Below the pieces are notes generated by a model, which was given only the letters and a program-made list of their open reading frames with translations, had not been told where the DNA came from and ran no database searches. Shown one piece after another: positions 39,241 through 48,484 of a DNA stretch of 64,000 nt; positions within the stretch are counted from its first letter, which is position 1, and each line of letters begins with the position of its first letter. The stretch is from Brasilonema angustatum HA4187-MV1 (GTDB taxonomy: Bacteria > Cyanobacteriota > Cyanobacteriia > Cyanobacteriales > Nostocaceae). A program made the position numbers and the translations under genes. The stretch lies in the NCBI GenBank assembly GCA_019359695.1, contig JAHHGV010000001.1:124001-188000 (forward strand). The letters are read 5' to 3'.

Positions 39241-40894
39241 GTGACGGCGTGTTAGTTACAGGATCAGCACCTCCATCAGATGGCAAAGAACTTGAACCAG
39301 TTCCCCGAATAAATCCCCGATAAATCAGTGTCCCTAGAGTTTCTAGCCTGAAACCCCAACCTTTGGGTAAATTGTTATCCCGATCATTTTGTCCCAAATC
39401 AACGTAAATACGCGGCGGGATAAAATAAGTGACACCATCTTTACCTATCAACTCATCTGCTTTTGCCATCACTTGGTCAAAATTCAAGTCAAATTCTTCA
39501 TAACTGTCGAACTGACGTTGTAGTTGTTGTTGTACAAAAGCAATAAACTCGCCAACGGCTTTGACTTTTGGATCATCAGGCGCAGGAGAAACCGAGAAAA
39601 ATTCCAAAGGAATTCTGGAGATTAAACCTTCACCTTCATTAGAAGATTCTGCTTCCCTAGGAGGTGTAACAATACCCAATTGTCTCAGAATCAAAGGTTC
39701 TAAGTACCCCAACATTTGGGCTTGTGCTTTGGCAATTTTGGTATTATTTACATCTTCTTGGCGCTTCAGTAAAGTACGGAAGGCACGGCGCAGTACTTGA
39801 GAAAGTGTAAAAGGAGGAAAGGGAATGCTGTTGGGTGATGGCGGTTGTCCATTTGTTGCCATGAGAACATCAAGAGGTGGCAAGTCCTCAGGTACTACTG
39901 GCATTTGAATGTTAAACTCTTTGAATTGAAGGTTTTCGCTGGTTTGGCTGAGGATATTTTTCTTTCTGCTGTTTTGTTTGTCGCGAATTTTGAGTATTTC
40001 TGTTGCCTTTGCTTGATCACCATCCAATAATAAAGTCAACCCTTGCTTGTTAAACGGGTAGATAGGAGTATTCAGACAAATATAAATAAACTCAGCACAA
40101 TAGGCTTTATTTTCTGAATTATTGAGGAAATCAATTGCCTCTTTTGAACCAAGACTAGCAAGGGCGCAGTTTTGCAAAAATTCTTTGAGAGTTGGGCGAT
40201 CGCACACGCGAGTTGGATCGTTTCCATTAAAATCATTTTCTGAGAATTCCACAAACGGATTCATTAAAGCCATCCAACAGATCATGCTGTCGGTATAGCC
40301 ACGCGCCTGTTGTGGCGTTACAAACTCCGGAAAAACTAATCGCTGAGCTACAGCAATAAACCCATCGTGTCCATATAGCCCGTCATGGTAAGTGTCTGGT
40401 TCATTCAAGCTACCAAATGCCTTTGTTCTTCCACCGTTCCATAATGCAGGTACAATCGCACCAGAATGATGTCCTTCATTTTTAATAAAAATTTCCACCA
40501 AATCTGACAACTCATAATCTTCAGGCGGTTTGCGCAGGTCAATAGCCTCACCATATCGGTCTTTATTGTATTGGTAAGTACAGATAAGTAAACCGTACTT
40601 ATCAAGATACTGCACAATATCTTCGTGTCCGGAAACGGTGTTTCCATTAGGATCTGTGATTTTCTGTTCATCCGCGATACCGATAAACCCTGGAACTTTT
40701 ATCGTTTCCACATCGAGAATAGTCTCATCATCTATGATGACTTGCTTGTGGAATAACTGCCTCATGTCCTTGATTGGTTTACCTTGCTTATCATCCGGAC
40801 TTCTCAAGGCATTAAAACTGGACAAATCTACATCTTCGGCAGACCACAAAGGTAGATTATCATTTGTTTGCTGTAAATTGTTGTTTTGACTCAT
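39173..40894 (-). CDS. Unrecognised 573-residue protein
   Basis: I do not recognise a family. The protein is soluble-looking, without signal peptide or membrane segments. Its N-terminal 300 residues are rich in aromatic and acidic residues (VPGFIGIADEQKITDPNGN, YGEAIDLRKPPEDYELSD, GHDGFIAVAQRLVFPEFV), the middle has a Pro-rich stretch (about 345-375), and the C-terminus (about 530-573) is Ser/Gly/Asn-rich and probably disordered. The start is ATG at 40894. Its 3' end overlaps the CobE-like gene by 68 bp on the same strand, suggesting co-transcription, but that does not define its role. Confidence 0.75.
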   Translation of the reverse strand: MSQNNNLQQTNDNLPLWSAEDVDLSSFNALRSPDDKQGKPIKDMRQLFHKQVIIDDETILDVETIKVPGFIGIADEQKITDPNGNTVSGHEDIVQYLDKYGLLICTYQYNKDRYGEAIDLRKPPEDYELSDLVEIFIKNEGHHSGAIVPALWNGGRTKAFGSLNEPDTYHDGLYGHDGFIAVAQRLVFPEFVTPQQARGYTDSMICWMALMNPFVEFSENDFNGNDPTRVCDRPTLKEFLQNCALASLGSKEAIDFLNNSENKAYCAEFIYICLNTPIYPFNKQGLTLLLDGDQAKATEILKIRDKQNSRKKNILSQTSENLQFKEFNIQMPVVPEDLPPLDVLMATNGQPPSPNSIPFPPFTLSQVLRRAFRTLLKRQEDVNNTKIAKAQAQMLGYLEPLILRQLGIVTPPREAESSNEGEGLISRIPLEFFSVSPAPDDPKVKAVGEFIAFVQQQLQRQFDSYEEFDLNFDQVMAKADELIGKDGVTYFIPPRIYVDLGQNDRDNNLPKGWGFRLETLGTLIYRGFIRGTGSSSLPSDGGADPVTNTPSHERDHQQTSKQPPGSVGGNRMH

Positions 40895-41495
40895 ATGTTG
40901 TATTTTGAATCATAGTTAATCAGGTGATACCTGTATAGCACAAGCAGATCAGGTACTAATATTAACTACATCTATAGCGGTTCTAATTCGGATAAAATAC
41001 AGGTTCATCTGCTTCAAAACCGTTATATATAAAAACTTATTTATGCTGTGTCAATGGAGCCATTGTCATGAAATGTAATAGCAATTTCGTATAATTTTGC
41101 ACATAATAACACCCCCCTGTAGTCCCACGTCAGGTACTACAACCGCAGTCTCCCCAAGGCATCGGGGGGACGGCGTGCAGCTATGGCTACGCCACGCAAG
41201 CTATCACAAAGAAATGGTATGACCACACGTGTGGAATCTGACCAGATGTATTTTAGTTGTAAAGAAATTCACTTAATCATTCACAATTATATTGAAATCT
41301 TAAGCGGACGCGAGGCTACAGTCCCACTGGCGATTACTTCACCAACAGGGCAGTGGTACCACCAGTAAGATTAGCATGGAGCAAGTTGTAGATTTATTTG
41401 CGCTTGCTTTATTCTTACCTTGAGGATTACGAACGACCTATCAGCTACTGGACTTGTCGAGATTCAAGCGATAAGGTAACTGAGAGGATCGTAAT
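40895..41495. other. Spacer upstream of pabAB
   Basis: Contains a GC-rich repeat-like block (about 41110-41210) and a possible small ORF at 41219-41368, listed separately. The remainder is AT-rich; promoters for the two divergent genes must lie here. Confidence 0.4.
41219..41368 (+). CDS. Possible small protein (49 aa)
   Basis: The ORF reads MTTRVESDQMYFSCKEIHLI and ends ATVPLAITSPTGQWYHQ, a composition that looks protein-like. The frame extends upstream to an ATG at 41183, but those residues come from a repeat block. No Shine-Dalgarno is clear. It lies upstream of pabAB on the same strand. Could be a small regulator or a remnant; I do not recognise it. Confidence 0.4.
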   Translation: MTTRVESDQMYFSCKEIHLIIHNYIEILSGREATVPLAITSPTGQWYHQ

Positions 41496-43661
41496 GTGAA
41501 AACCCTGATTATTGACAACTATGACTCTTATACCTTTAATCTTTACCAATTAATTGCACAAGTCAATGGAGAATATCCCACTGTAATTTGCAATGATCGA
41601 GTTGCATGGGATGAACTCAAACACTGGGAATTTGATAACATTGTGATTTCACCAGGTCCTGGTCGTCCGGAGAACCCAAAAGATTTTGGTATCTGTCGTC
41701 AAGCTATTCAAAATACACAGGTACCGCTTCTAGGCATTTGCCTTGGACATCAGGGACTTGGTTATCAGTATGGCGGAAAAGTTATTCATGCGCCTGAAGT
41801 TCGGCATGGTAGAATCAGCGAAGTTTATCACATTGGAACTGAACTGTTTAAGGGAATTCCTTCTCCCTTTTCTGTTGTCCGCTACCATTCCTTGCTGGTT
41901 TCAAATGACCTGCCGGACTGTTTAGAAAAAGTGGCGTGGACAAAGGACAACCTTGTGATGGGACTGCGCCATCGATTTTTGCCGCTATGGGGTGTGCAGT
42001 TTCATCCAGAGTCTATCTGTTCTCAGTATGGACAAATTTTGTTAGATAATTTTAGACAGATGACTCTAAAATTTGCCCAAAAGGGGCGCTACAGTCCCAG
42101 AAAACACTATTGGACAGGAGATAGCGGGACTGCTTTTTTGCCGACAAGTCCTTCGTGCCAAAAACAACAGCAGGAATTTGAACTTTGTACGCGCAAGCTG
42201 AATCTGTGCCCCGATACCGAGCAAATGTTTGTGCATCTGTTTGCCAAATCATCAAATGCATTCTGGCTAGACAGCAGTCGTGTTGAACCGGGTCTTTCTC
42301 GCTTCTCCTTCATGGGAGATAGCAATGGCGAAAACAGTCTGTTGATTCATTATCGGACACAATCACAGGAACTGACAGTTACACAGTCCGATAACGTAAG
42401 TTGTAGGACAGAGGAGATTTTCCAGTATCTCAAGCGGGAAATTGAACGGCGACACTGCCCATCTGATGATTTACCCTTCGATTTCAACTGCGGGTTTGTG
42501 GGTTATTTTGGCTATGAATTAAAAGCAGAGTGCGGATCTCAATTAAACCACCCCTCTGCCTTACCCGATGCAATGTTCCTGTTGGCTGATCGGATGATTG
42601 CGATCGATCATCAGGAGCAAACCCTCTATCTACTGTGCCTAATTCAGCAGGGACAAACAGCAAGAGCAGAAGTTTGGTTTGAATGGATCAGACAACAGAT
42701 TGACCAGCTTGCTCCTCTGTCGCCAATTGTTCCTGAGAAGAAACAGACTCCTGTTATGTTCCGATTAAGTCGATCGCATCAGACTTATCTTGATGATATT
42801 CAAACATGTTTGCAGGAAATTCAGGAAGGAGAAACTTATCAAGTTTGTTTGACAAACCAAATTCAGACAGACACTACTCCCGATCCACTGGCGTTCTATC
42901 GTTCATTACGCCGCATCAATCCTGCTCCCTATGCTGCATTTTTGCGCTTTGGCGATCTAGCGATCGCTTGCTCGTCTCCAGAGCGATTTCTGCGCATTGA
43001 TTGCCAAGGTTGGGTGGAAACAAAGCCCATCAAGGGGACACTGCAACGCGGAAAAACACCCGAAGAAGATTTTATCCTGCGTGAACGATTGCAAAACAGC
43101 GAAAAAGACCGAGCGGAGAATTTGATGATTGTGGATTTGCTTCGCAATGATCTCGGACGGGTTTGTGCAGTGGGCACTGTGCATGTTCCCAAATTGATGG
43201 ATGTGGAAACCTATGCCACGGTGCATCAACTGGTGACGACCATTCGCGGTCATTTACGCGCTGAGATGAGCGCTACAGACTGCATTCGCAACGCATTCCC
43301 TGGCGGTTCTATGACAGGTGCCCCCAAGCTTAGAACCCTTGAGATTATTGATCGACTAGAGCAGTCAGCGCGGGGAGTCTACTCAGGGGCGATCGGCTTT
43401 TTGGGATTAAACGGTTCAGCCGATTTGAATATTGTCATTCGTACCGCTGTGGTGACTCCTGATCAAACCACTATCGGCGTTGGTGGGGGTATTGTGGCGC
43501 TTAGCGATCCCCAGATGGAGTTTCAGGAAACGCTGCTCAAAGCTAAGGCATTGATCCATGCCATGATGATCACAACACATGGAGCCTTTGATCCCGACCA
43601 ATATTACATCCAGGGAATAGAAACAGCCGCTTTTGATAACTATGAAAAACTGCGTGCATAA
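41496..43661 (+). CDS. Fused aminodeoxychorismate synthase (PabA-PabB)
   Basis: Makes 4-amino-4-deoxychorismate, the folate precursor, from chorismate and glutamine. The 721-residue protein joins an N-terminal glutamine amidotransferase (nucleophile C82 in GICLGHQ, plus VQFHPES with H170 and E172) to a chorismate-binding domain. The latter has PIKGT with K513, which marks ADC synthase rather than anthranilate synthase (PIAGT), and FPGGSMTGAPK near the C-terminus. The start is GTG at 41496, with GAGAGG nine bases upstream. Bacteria often encode PabA and PabB separately; fused forms are known in actinobacteria, plants and some cyanobacteria. No pabC is adjacent. Confidence 0.92.
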   Translation: MKTLIIDNYDSYTFNLYQLIAQVNGEYPTVICNDRVAWDELKHWEFDNIVISPGPGRPENPKDFGICRQAIQNTQVPLLGICLGHQGLGYQYGGKVIHAPEVRHGRISEVYHIGTELFKGIPSPFSVVRYHSLLVSNDLPDCLEKVAWTKDNLVMGLRHRFLPLWGVQFHPESICSQYGQILLDNFRQMTLKFAQKGRYSPRKHYWTGDSGTAFLPTSPSCQKQQQEFELCTRKLNLCPDTEQMFVHLFAKSSNAFWLDSSRVEPGLSRFSFMGDSNGENSLLIHYRTQSQELTVTQSDNVSCRTEEIFQYLKREIERRHCPSDDLPFDFNCGFVGYFGYELKAECGSQLNHPSALPDAMFLLADRMIAIDHQEQTLYLLCLIQQGQTARAEVWFEWIRQQIDQLAPLSPIVPEKKQTPVMFRLSRSHQTYLDDIQTCLQEIQEGETYQVCLTNQIQTDTTPDPLAFYRSLRRINPAPYAAFLRFGDLAIACSSPERFLRIDCQGWVETKPIKGTLQRGKTPEEDFILRERLQNSEKDRAENLMIVDLLRNDLGRVCAVGTVHVPKLMDVETYATVHQLVTTIRGHLRAEMSATDCIRNAFPGGSMTGAPKLRTLEIIDRLEQSARGVYSGAIGFLGLNGSADLNIVIRTAVVTPDQTTIGVGGGIVALSDPQMEFQETLLKAKALIHAMMITTHGAFDPDQYYIQGIETAAFDNYEKLRA

Positions 43662-43667
43662 ATCATA

Positions 43668-43687
43668 ATATCAAGTCCGGTTGATTA
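43668..43687 (+). repeat. 20-bp dispersed motif, copy 1
   Basis: ATATCAAGTCCGGTTGATTA, identical to 52497-52516. Both copies lie just downstream of a gene on the plus strand. Confidence 0.7.
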
Positions 43688-43721
43688 CTCCCGAACCGCC
43701 AAAAGAATGCCTATTTTTGAA

Positions 43722-43754
43722 CCGCAGGGAGTGAAACTCCCTGCGGACATTTTA
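43722..43754 (+). terminator. Terminator downstream of pabAB
   Basis: Perfect 11-bp stem CCGCAGGGAGT / ACTCCCTGCGG with a GAA loop (43722-43746), followed by ACATTTTACG. Stable hairpin, modest T run. Confidence 0.7.
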
Positions 43755-43797
43755 CGTTGAATTAGGTAGCTCGCTACTTATTATTTTTGAATTTTGA

Positions 43798-43884
43798 GAG
43801 AAGTTTGAGCGGAGGTTTCCTCCGTAAGCGATAGCTCCACTCTTACGAGAAGCCGCTACGCGTCTACGCGGAGCGAGGCTCAAA
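43798..43884 (-). repeat. 87-bp repeat, copy B of an inverted pair
   Basis: Exact reverse complement of 37187-37273. It lies between pabAB and the ankyrin gene. Confidence 0.9.
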
Positions 43885-43890
43885 TCTATG

Positions 43891-43928
43891 CCCTATGGCT
43901 AACGCCACGGCTGCGCCTAACGGGCACG
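43891..43928 (+). repeat. 38-bp dispersed repeat
   Basis: Begins CCCTATGGCTAACGCCACGG and is identical to 30551-30588. Its first 18 bases also start the 43-bp element at 30505. Confidence 0.85.
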
Positions 43929-43981
43929 CTGCGCGAACGGTGATTTTGTTAGCGCAGCGGAACGCAGTCCATTTTGAATTG

Positions 43982-45265
43982 TTAATCCTGTGCACCTGCC
44001 GCCAAGAGGCTTCGCACCACGCTAGGATACTGATTAAACTCTGCAAGCATTAAAGCTGTATAACCACCTTCGTTTTTAATTTTCACATCTGCCCTGGCTT
44101 TGAGTAACAATTGCACTACTTCGTCATAACCCCGCGAAGCTGCCCACATCAGTGCTGTTGCACCTGCTGAGTCTGTTGGATTTACTTGTGCTCCTTTTGC
44201 TAGAAGCTGCTGTATCACGCCTAGATGGTTACGTTCTGCTGCCTTAATTAAAGGCGTTTTTCCATCATCTCCTTGAGTATTGACATCAGCACCATAGTCT
44301 AGTAAAGCTTTCACTATTTCAGTGTATCCTTGGATTGCTGCTAGCATCAACGGTTGCTCACCCAAGTTTTTTTCATTTACATTTGCTCCCTGACGCAGTA
44401 ATGTTTCGACAATTTGGCTGTGTCCCTGCAAAGCTGCCACGAGTAGGGGTGTATCTCCTAAATGGTTCTTAATTTCTACGTTTGCTCCTTGGCTGAGTAA
44501 GACTTCTACTACATCGGTATAACCTTCAACAACAGCAAGATGCAAGGCTGTTTCCCCATCTTGATCTTGGACGTTGACATCAGCACCCCGAGCGAGTATT
44601 TCGGCTGCGATCGCACTATGTCCCGCCGCCGCCGCTGCTAAGGCTGCCGTACTACCATCAAGATTTGTCGCGTTAACATCAGCCCCTGCTGCTAACAGCG
44701 CTTGCACAACTTCCAAATGTCCCAAATCTGCCGCAATCATCAATGGTGTTTCTCCCTCTTCATTTTGGGAGTTGACATTTGCACTTTTTTCTAGTATTTT
44801 TTTGACAACTACAGGATGTCCAGCGCGTATTGCTAATTGAAAAGCTGTGTCCTCATCTTTATCTTTAAGATCAACTTTGGCACCAGCAGCAAGTAAGACT
44901 CGCACCACATCAGCGTTTCCTTTTAAGGCGGCAACCATTAAGGCTGTGCTACCATCTTCATTAGTCGCATTAACATCCGCGCCTTTAGATACTAAAAGTT
45001 TTATAATGTCAAGTTGGTTAGCACTCGCCGCTAACATCAAAGCCGTCAACCCATAACGCTTTCTTTTCAAGTCGAAATCAGCACCTGCATCAAGAAGCGA
45101 TCGCCCAATTTCGGTGTAGCCGAAATGAGCAGCAAACATCAAGGGTGTAGTGCCATCGCGATCGCCCGTATCTACGTTGGCACCATCATTAAGCAGTGCT
45201 TGCACCTGCTTAATATCACCATTTTTCACAGCCGATAGCAGCAAGACATCGTTATTTTTAGTCAT
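43982..45265 (-). CDS. Ankyrin repeat protein (13 repeats)
   Basis: Protein-protein interaction scaffold of unknown partner. The 427-residue protein consists almost entirely of about 13 ankyrin repeats of 32-33 residues, for example DGSTALMVAALKGNADVVRV followed by LLAAGAKVD, and EGETPLMIAADLGHLEVVQA. The first and last repeats act as caps; there is no signal peptide, membrane segment or attached catalytic domain. The repeats are similar to each other but not identical. It diverges from the DUF4079 gene across a 155-bp spacer. Confidence 0.93.
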   Translation of the reverse strand: MTKNNDVLLLSAVKNGDIKQVQALLNDGANVDTGDRDGTTPLMFAAHFGYTEIGRSLLDAGADFDLKRKRYGLTALMLAASANQLDIIKLLVSKGADVNATNEDGSTALMVAALKGNADVVRVLLAAGAKVDLKDKDEDTAFQLAIRAGHPVVVKKILEKSANVNSQNEEGETPLMIAADLGHLEVVQALLAAGADVNATNLDGSTAALAAAAAGHSAIAAEILARGADVNVQDQDGETALHLAVVEGYTDVVEVLLSQGANVEIKNHLGDTPLLVAALQGHSQIVETLLRQGANVNEKNLGEQPLMLAAIQGYTEIVKALLDYGADVNTQGDDGKTPLIKAAERNHLGVIQQLLAKGAQVNPTDSAGATALMWAASRGYDEVVQLLLKARADVKIKNEGGYTALMLAEFNQYPSVVRSLLAAGAQD

Positions 45266-45420
45266 TCGTCATTCGTCAATTAGTCACTGATGATTTTCCG
45301 CGTTTTCGCGTCCCCGCGTCAGCGCATTTTTTTCTCCCTATGTTCTCATCATCCCATTTCCCCATTACCAATAAGCGTTATGCTACTTTTTATGAAGATT
45401 TAAGGAGAGGGACACTAGGT

Positions 45421-45885
45421 ATGGAACTTTCACCATCAGTAAAATTTTCGTTAAATTTCGTTCACCCAATCATCATGTGGGTGTTATTACTACTTTCCTT
45501 GTATGCAGGATATCTGGGACTACAAGTCCAACGGACAAGAAATGCTCAAGGTGAAGAAAAGAAAGAATTAATCAAAGGTAAATACAACGTTAAACACTAC
45601 CAAATCGGATCTATCATTTTGGCTTTGATGGTAACAGGCGCTGTTGCTGCTATGGCTGTGACTTACCTCAACAATGGTAAGTTGTTCTTTGGAGGTCACC
45701 TACTCATAGGACTTGGGATGACAACTCTGATTGCCATCTCGGCTTCCCTGTCTCCTTTTATGCAAAAAGGCGCAAATTGGGCGCGTTTAACGCATATTCT
45801 GTTGAATTTTACAATTGTAGGTCTTTTTGTATTGCAAGCTGTTAGTGGGATGGGAATTGTCAACAAACTTATCACTGGAGCATAG
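45421..45885 (+). CDS. DUF4079 family membrane protein
   Basis: A conserved cyanobacterial/plastid integral membrane protein of unknown function. The 154-residue product has about four membrane segments (IIMWVLLLLSLYAGYLGL, IILALMVTGAVAAMAVTYL, a third around LLIGLGMTTLIAISA, and a fourth around ILLNFTIVGLFVLQAV). A His-containing pattern (FVHPIIM, VKHYQIG, FGGHLLIG, LTHILLN) recalls cytochrome-b561-like ligands, but haem binding is not shown. The frame opens at 45340; I choose ATG at 45421 (MELSPSVKFSL) because GGAGAGGG precedes it and the upstream residues are not membrane-protein-like. Confidence 0.82.
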   Translation: MELSPSVKFSLNFVHPIIMWVLLLLSLYAGYLGLQVQRTRNAQGEEKKELIKGKYNVKHYQIGSIILALMVTGAVAAMAVTYLNNGKLFFGGHLLIGLGMTTLIAISASLSPFMQKGANWARLTHILLNFTIVGLFVLQAVSGMGIVNKLITGA

Positions 45886-46025
45886 TCATGAGTCATGAGT
45901 CATAGGTGAAAAACAAATGGCTCTTGACTCTGCCTACTCAAACATATGCCTATAGAGCACGCTACTTAAAACAAAGTATGCTCCGTTGAGCATACTTTGA
46001 AACTTAAAGGACATGTGAACAGTGA

Positions 46026-46697
46026 CTATTTTTTCTTGGAACAATCTGGAAAAGGAATGCCCAAAGATTGGTGAAAATCTTCCTGTACCTTGCGAGTTAG
46101 GCGGCGGGAAACTTGGCGAACAACTTGGTTAAGTAACCGTTCACCTGTAGATAGAACTAAAGACTTTGGTAGTCGCTGAATAAACTTGGGAAAATGAATA
46201 TAAACACTGAGATCCAATTCCCACTCCACCTGTGTCATTTCACTTAAGCGGGTGGAAGAATTATTTCCCACATTTTCTTGTAACTGCAGCGCAGCACGAT
46301 AATCCACATCATAGCCAGGAGCATGGTAGTCAGGAATGGGAATAGTGCAAATCCGATAAACTCCTTCTTGTGGAGGTAATAATTCCAAACCTATTTTTGG
46401 TTCTACTTCGTAACCAAAAGAGCCAAAACGACCAATAACTAAGGCATAGCCATTTTTCCCTAATGCTTCGACCTTCATGGGATCAGCACAGCGCGAAAAC
46501 CATAAGGCGTGATTATTGAGGTATTCAGCAACAGTTCCAGCTGTGGCATACATTTTCATACGGTCTTTATAACGACCGTGAAACCGTGTTGGTGTTCCTA
46601 TTGCTTCTTGGGTTACGTCTCCAGCTTCTTGAGTCGATGTCATAGATAAAATTGCTTCTGTTGTGTCGGATTGATAATCCAGGTGCTTTGAAACCAT
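46026..46697 (-). CDS. DUF1997 family protein
   Basis: The 223-residue protein belongs to a family conserved in cyanobacteria and plants with no established function. Seen: FHGRYKDRMKMYATAGTVAE, ALWFSRCADPMKVEALG, GYALVIGRFGSFGYEVEPKI and the C-terminal LLNQVVRQVSRRLTRKVQED. The fold is thought to be START/SRPBCC-like, suggesting lipid or pigment binding (inference). The first 18 residues may be extra, with ATG 18 codons in as an alternative start. Confidence 0.85.
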   Translation of the reverse strand: MVSKHLDYQSDTTEAILSMTSTQEAGDVTQEAIGTPTRFHGRYKDRMKMYATAGTVAEYLNNHALWFSRCADPMKVEALGKNGYALVIGRFGSFGYEVEPKIGLELLPPQEGVYRICTIPIPDYHAPGYDVDYRAALQLQENVGNNSSTRLSEMTQVEWELDLSVYIHFPKFIQRLPKSLVLSTGERLLNQVVRQVSRRLTRKVQEDFHQSLGIPFPDCSKKK

Positions 46698-46887
46698 AAA
46701 AGCGTTCTTTTATAGTCAGAGTGTTTGTCTAAATGAATAATTCGGCTGGTAGATAAAACATTTCGTACTAAATTTCCATTTTGGCGGAATCTTAATCATC
46801 TGTCATGTGGTTCATCTAAATCTTTGTGAGAATCTTTAAAATAGGAAACTGAAAAACAGATACTAGTTTTCCAGGATAGCGTTTCTC

Positions 46888-47547
46888 ATGAAAGCATTTG
46901 TAGCAGGGGCAACAGGTGAAACAGGTCGCCGGATAGTACAACAGCTGATAGCGCGGAATATTCCCGTGCGTGCCTTAGTCAGGGATGTAGAAAAAGCAAG
47001 GAGTATTCTAGGTGCTCAAGCCGAGTTAGTCGTGGGGGATGTGTTAAAGCCAGAAAGCTTGTCTGCTGCTTTGGGAGATAGCACAGTGCTACTATGTGCC
47101 ACTGGCGCAAAACCAAGCTTTGATCCAACAGGACCTTATAAAGTAGATTATGAAGGGACTAAAAATTTGGTAGATGCGGCAAAGGCTAAAGGAATTGAGC
47201 ATTTTGTCTTTGTTTCTTCTTTGGCGGCTTCTAAGTTTTTTCACCCATTGAACTTGTTCTGGCTGATTTTGTATTGGAAAAAGCAAGCCGAGGAGTACAT
47301 CCAGAAAAGCGGTCTGAGCTATACAATTGTGCGACCTGGTGGTTTAAAGAATGAAGATAATTCCAACCAAATCGTGATGCAAAGCGCTGATACATTGTTC
47401 GAGGGTAGCATTCCCCGACAAAAAGTAGCCCAGGTTTCTGTTGAGGCGCTGTTTGAGCCAGCAGCAAAAAATAAGATTGTCGAGATTGTTGCTCAGGAAA
47501 ATGTTCCCGCAAAAAGCTTTGGAGAACTCTTTGCTAATGTTGCCTAA
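46888..47547 (+). CDS. Atypical short-chain dehydrogenase, NAD(P)-binding
   Basis: The 219-residue protein starts with the dinucleotide motif FVAGATGETGRRIVQQL and continues with VRALVRDVEKA, VGDVLKPESLSAAL and FVFVSSLAAS, as in the atypical SDR5 group related to Tic62 and plastid proteins. The usual YxxxK triad is replaced by WKKQAEEYIQKSGLSYTIVR, as expected for this group. Substrate unknown. The ATG at 46888 is preceded by no strong Shine-Dalgarno. Confidence 0.88.
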   Translation: MKAFVAGATGETGRRIVQQLIARNIPVRALVRDVEKARSILGAQAELVVGDVLKPESLSAALGDSTVLLCATGAKPSFDPTGPYKVDYEGTKNLVDAAKAKGIEHFVFVSSLAASKFFHPLNLFWLILYWKKQAEEYIQKSGLSYTIVRPGGLKNEDNSNQIVMQSADTLFEGSIPRQKVAQVSVEALFEPAAKNKIVEIVAQENVPAKSFGELFANVA

Positions 47548-47565
47548 GTTTTAGCACAAGGCTGT

Positions 47566-47604
47566 GAGTCAAAAGTGAGCCAGTCTAACTGTGACTTTTG
47601 ACTC
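47566..47604 (+). terminator. Hairpin downstream of the SDR gene
   Basis: Perfect 11-bp stem GAGTCAAAAGT / ACTTTTGACTC with a 17-base loop. The T run is weak, so it is a candidate terminator only. Confidence 0.45.
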
Positions 47605-47746
47605 ATTCGGGGTCAAGAGTCGAATAACAAATCACTAATGGCTATTGACTTTTCAGTAATTTTCTGGTTATTTTCCGGAATGAGTGCGTCGAAGATTGTT
47701 GTTATATTTTGATGGCAATAATAGCTAATTTTTAAGGAGTCGGACT

Positions 47747-48418
47747 CTGAACAAAAGCTTAGAACGCAAAGGCGGCGTTGAACAACTCATAGCACCAATA
47801 GCCGCACTTCTTGGCTTGGTATGTTTGTTGCAGTGGTCGATATTTGGAGATTTGCGATCGCATCAGGATCCTACCTTTGGCAACAAACAGCCTCCCTTAG
47901 TTATGAAAGGGGGCGATCCTTATATCCGTGCTTTGATGCGAACCATCTCAGCAAGTGAAGCGAGTAGCAACCGTCCTTATTCAGTGTTGTATGGTGGACA
48001 GCACGTTAACAACCTTAACCGCCATCCGGAGATATGCGTCACTATTGTTACAGGTCTGAACAAAGGTAATTGTTCTACAGCCGCAGGTAGATATCAAATT
48101 ATTAATGTCACATGGTATAATTTAGCATCACGTTATCATCCAAGCCCAGGACGATTTTTGTTTTGGGCTTCTTATAGTTTTGAACCAGAGTATCAAGACG
48201 TAGTTGTTTACCGTTGGTTAAGTGACTCTCGATTTTGGGGAACTGATATTTCTCAACAGTTACGTCAAGGAAAGTTACCGGATGTTTTGCGCCGGTTGTC
48301 TCCTACTTGGACAAGTTTGGGATATGGTATAGAAACTAATTCTGTGAGCAAGTCTCTACCACAGATTTATCAGAAAATGTTGATAGAAGAATTAAAGGCA
48401 TCTGGAAAATCAGTGTAA
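47747..48418 (+). CDS. Lambda-type lysozyme (GH104-like), membrane-anchored
   Basis: Cleaves peptidoglycan glycan strands. Residues about 60-200 match lambda R endolysin-type enzymes: IRALMRTISASEASSNRPYS with the likely catalytic Glu, VLYGGQHVNNLNRHP, and STAAGRYQIINVTWYN. An N-terminal hydrophobic segment (LIAPIAALLGLVCLLQW) would place it in the periplasm as an anchored protein. Start choice: TTG at 47816 lacks a ribosome site and would cut this segment, whereas CTG at 47747 follows AAGGAG by seven bases and the frame closes at 47726 upstream. I therefore propose the rare CTG start. A stand-alone gene without phage neighbours, so probably a chromosomal cell-wall enzyme. Confidence 0.8.
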   Translation: MNKSLERKGGVEQLIAPIAALLGLVCLLQWSIFGDLRSHQDPTFGNKQPPLVMKGGDPYIRALMRTISASEASSNRPYSVLYGGQHVNNLNRHPEICVTIVTGLNKGNCSTAAGRYQIINVTWYNLASRYHPSPGRFLFWASYSFEPEYQDVVVYRWLSDSRFWGTDISQQLRQGKLPDVLRRLSPTWTSLGYGIETNSVSKSLPQIYQKMLIEELKASGKSV

Positions 48419-48484
48419 GAAAAAGCTCTCAGTTAATGATTGGTTTTTGGAACTCTTGGTACAACTTTTTGCAACAAAACCTTT

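Noticed and set aside
41496-43661. Anthranilate synthase (TrpE-TrpG fusion)
   Set aside because: The chorismate domain has PIKGT with Lys, the ADC synthase signature, rather than PIAGT.
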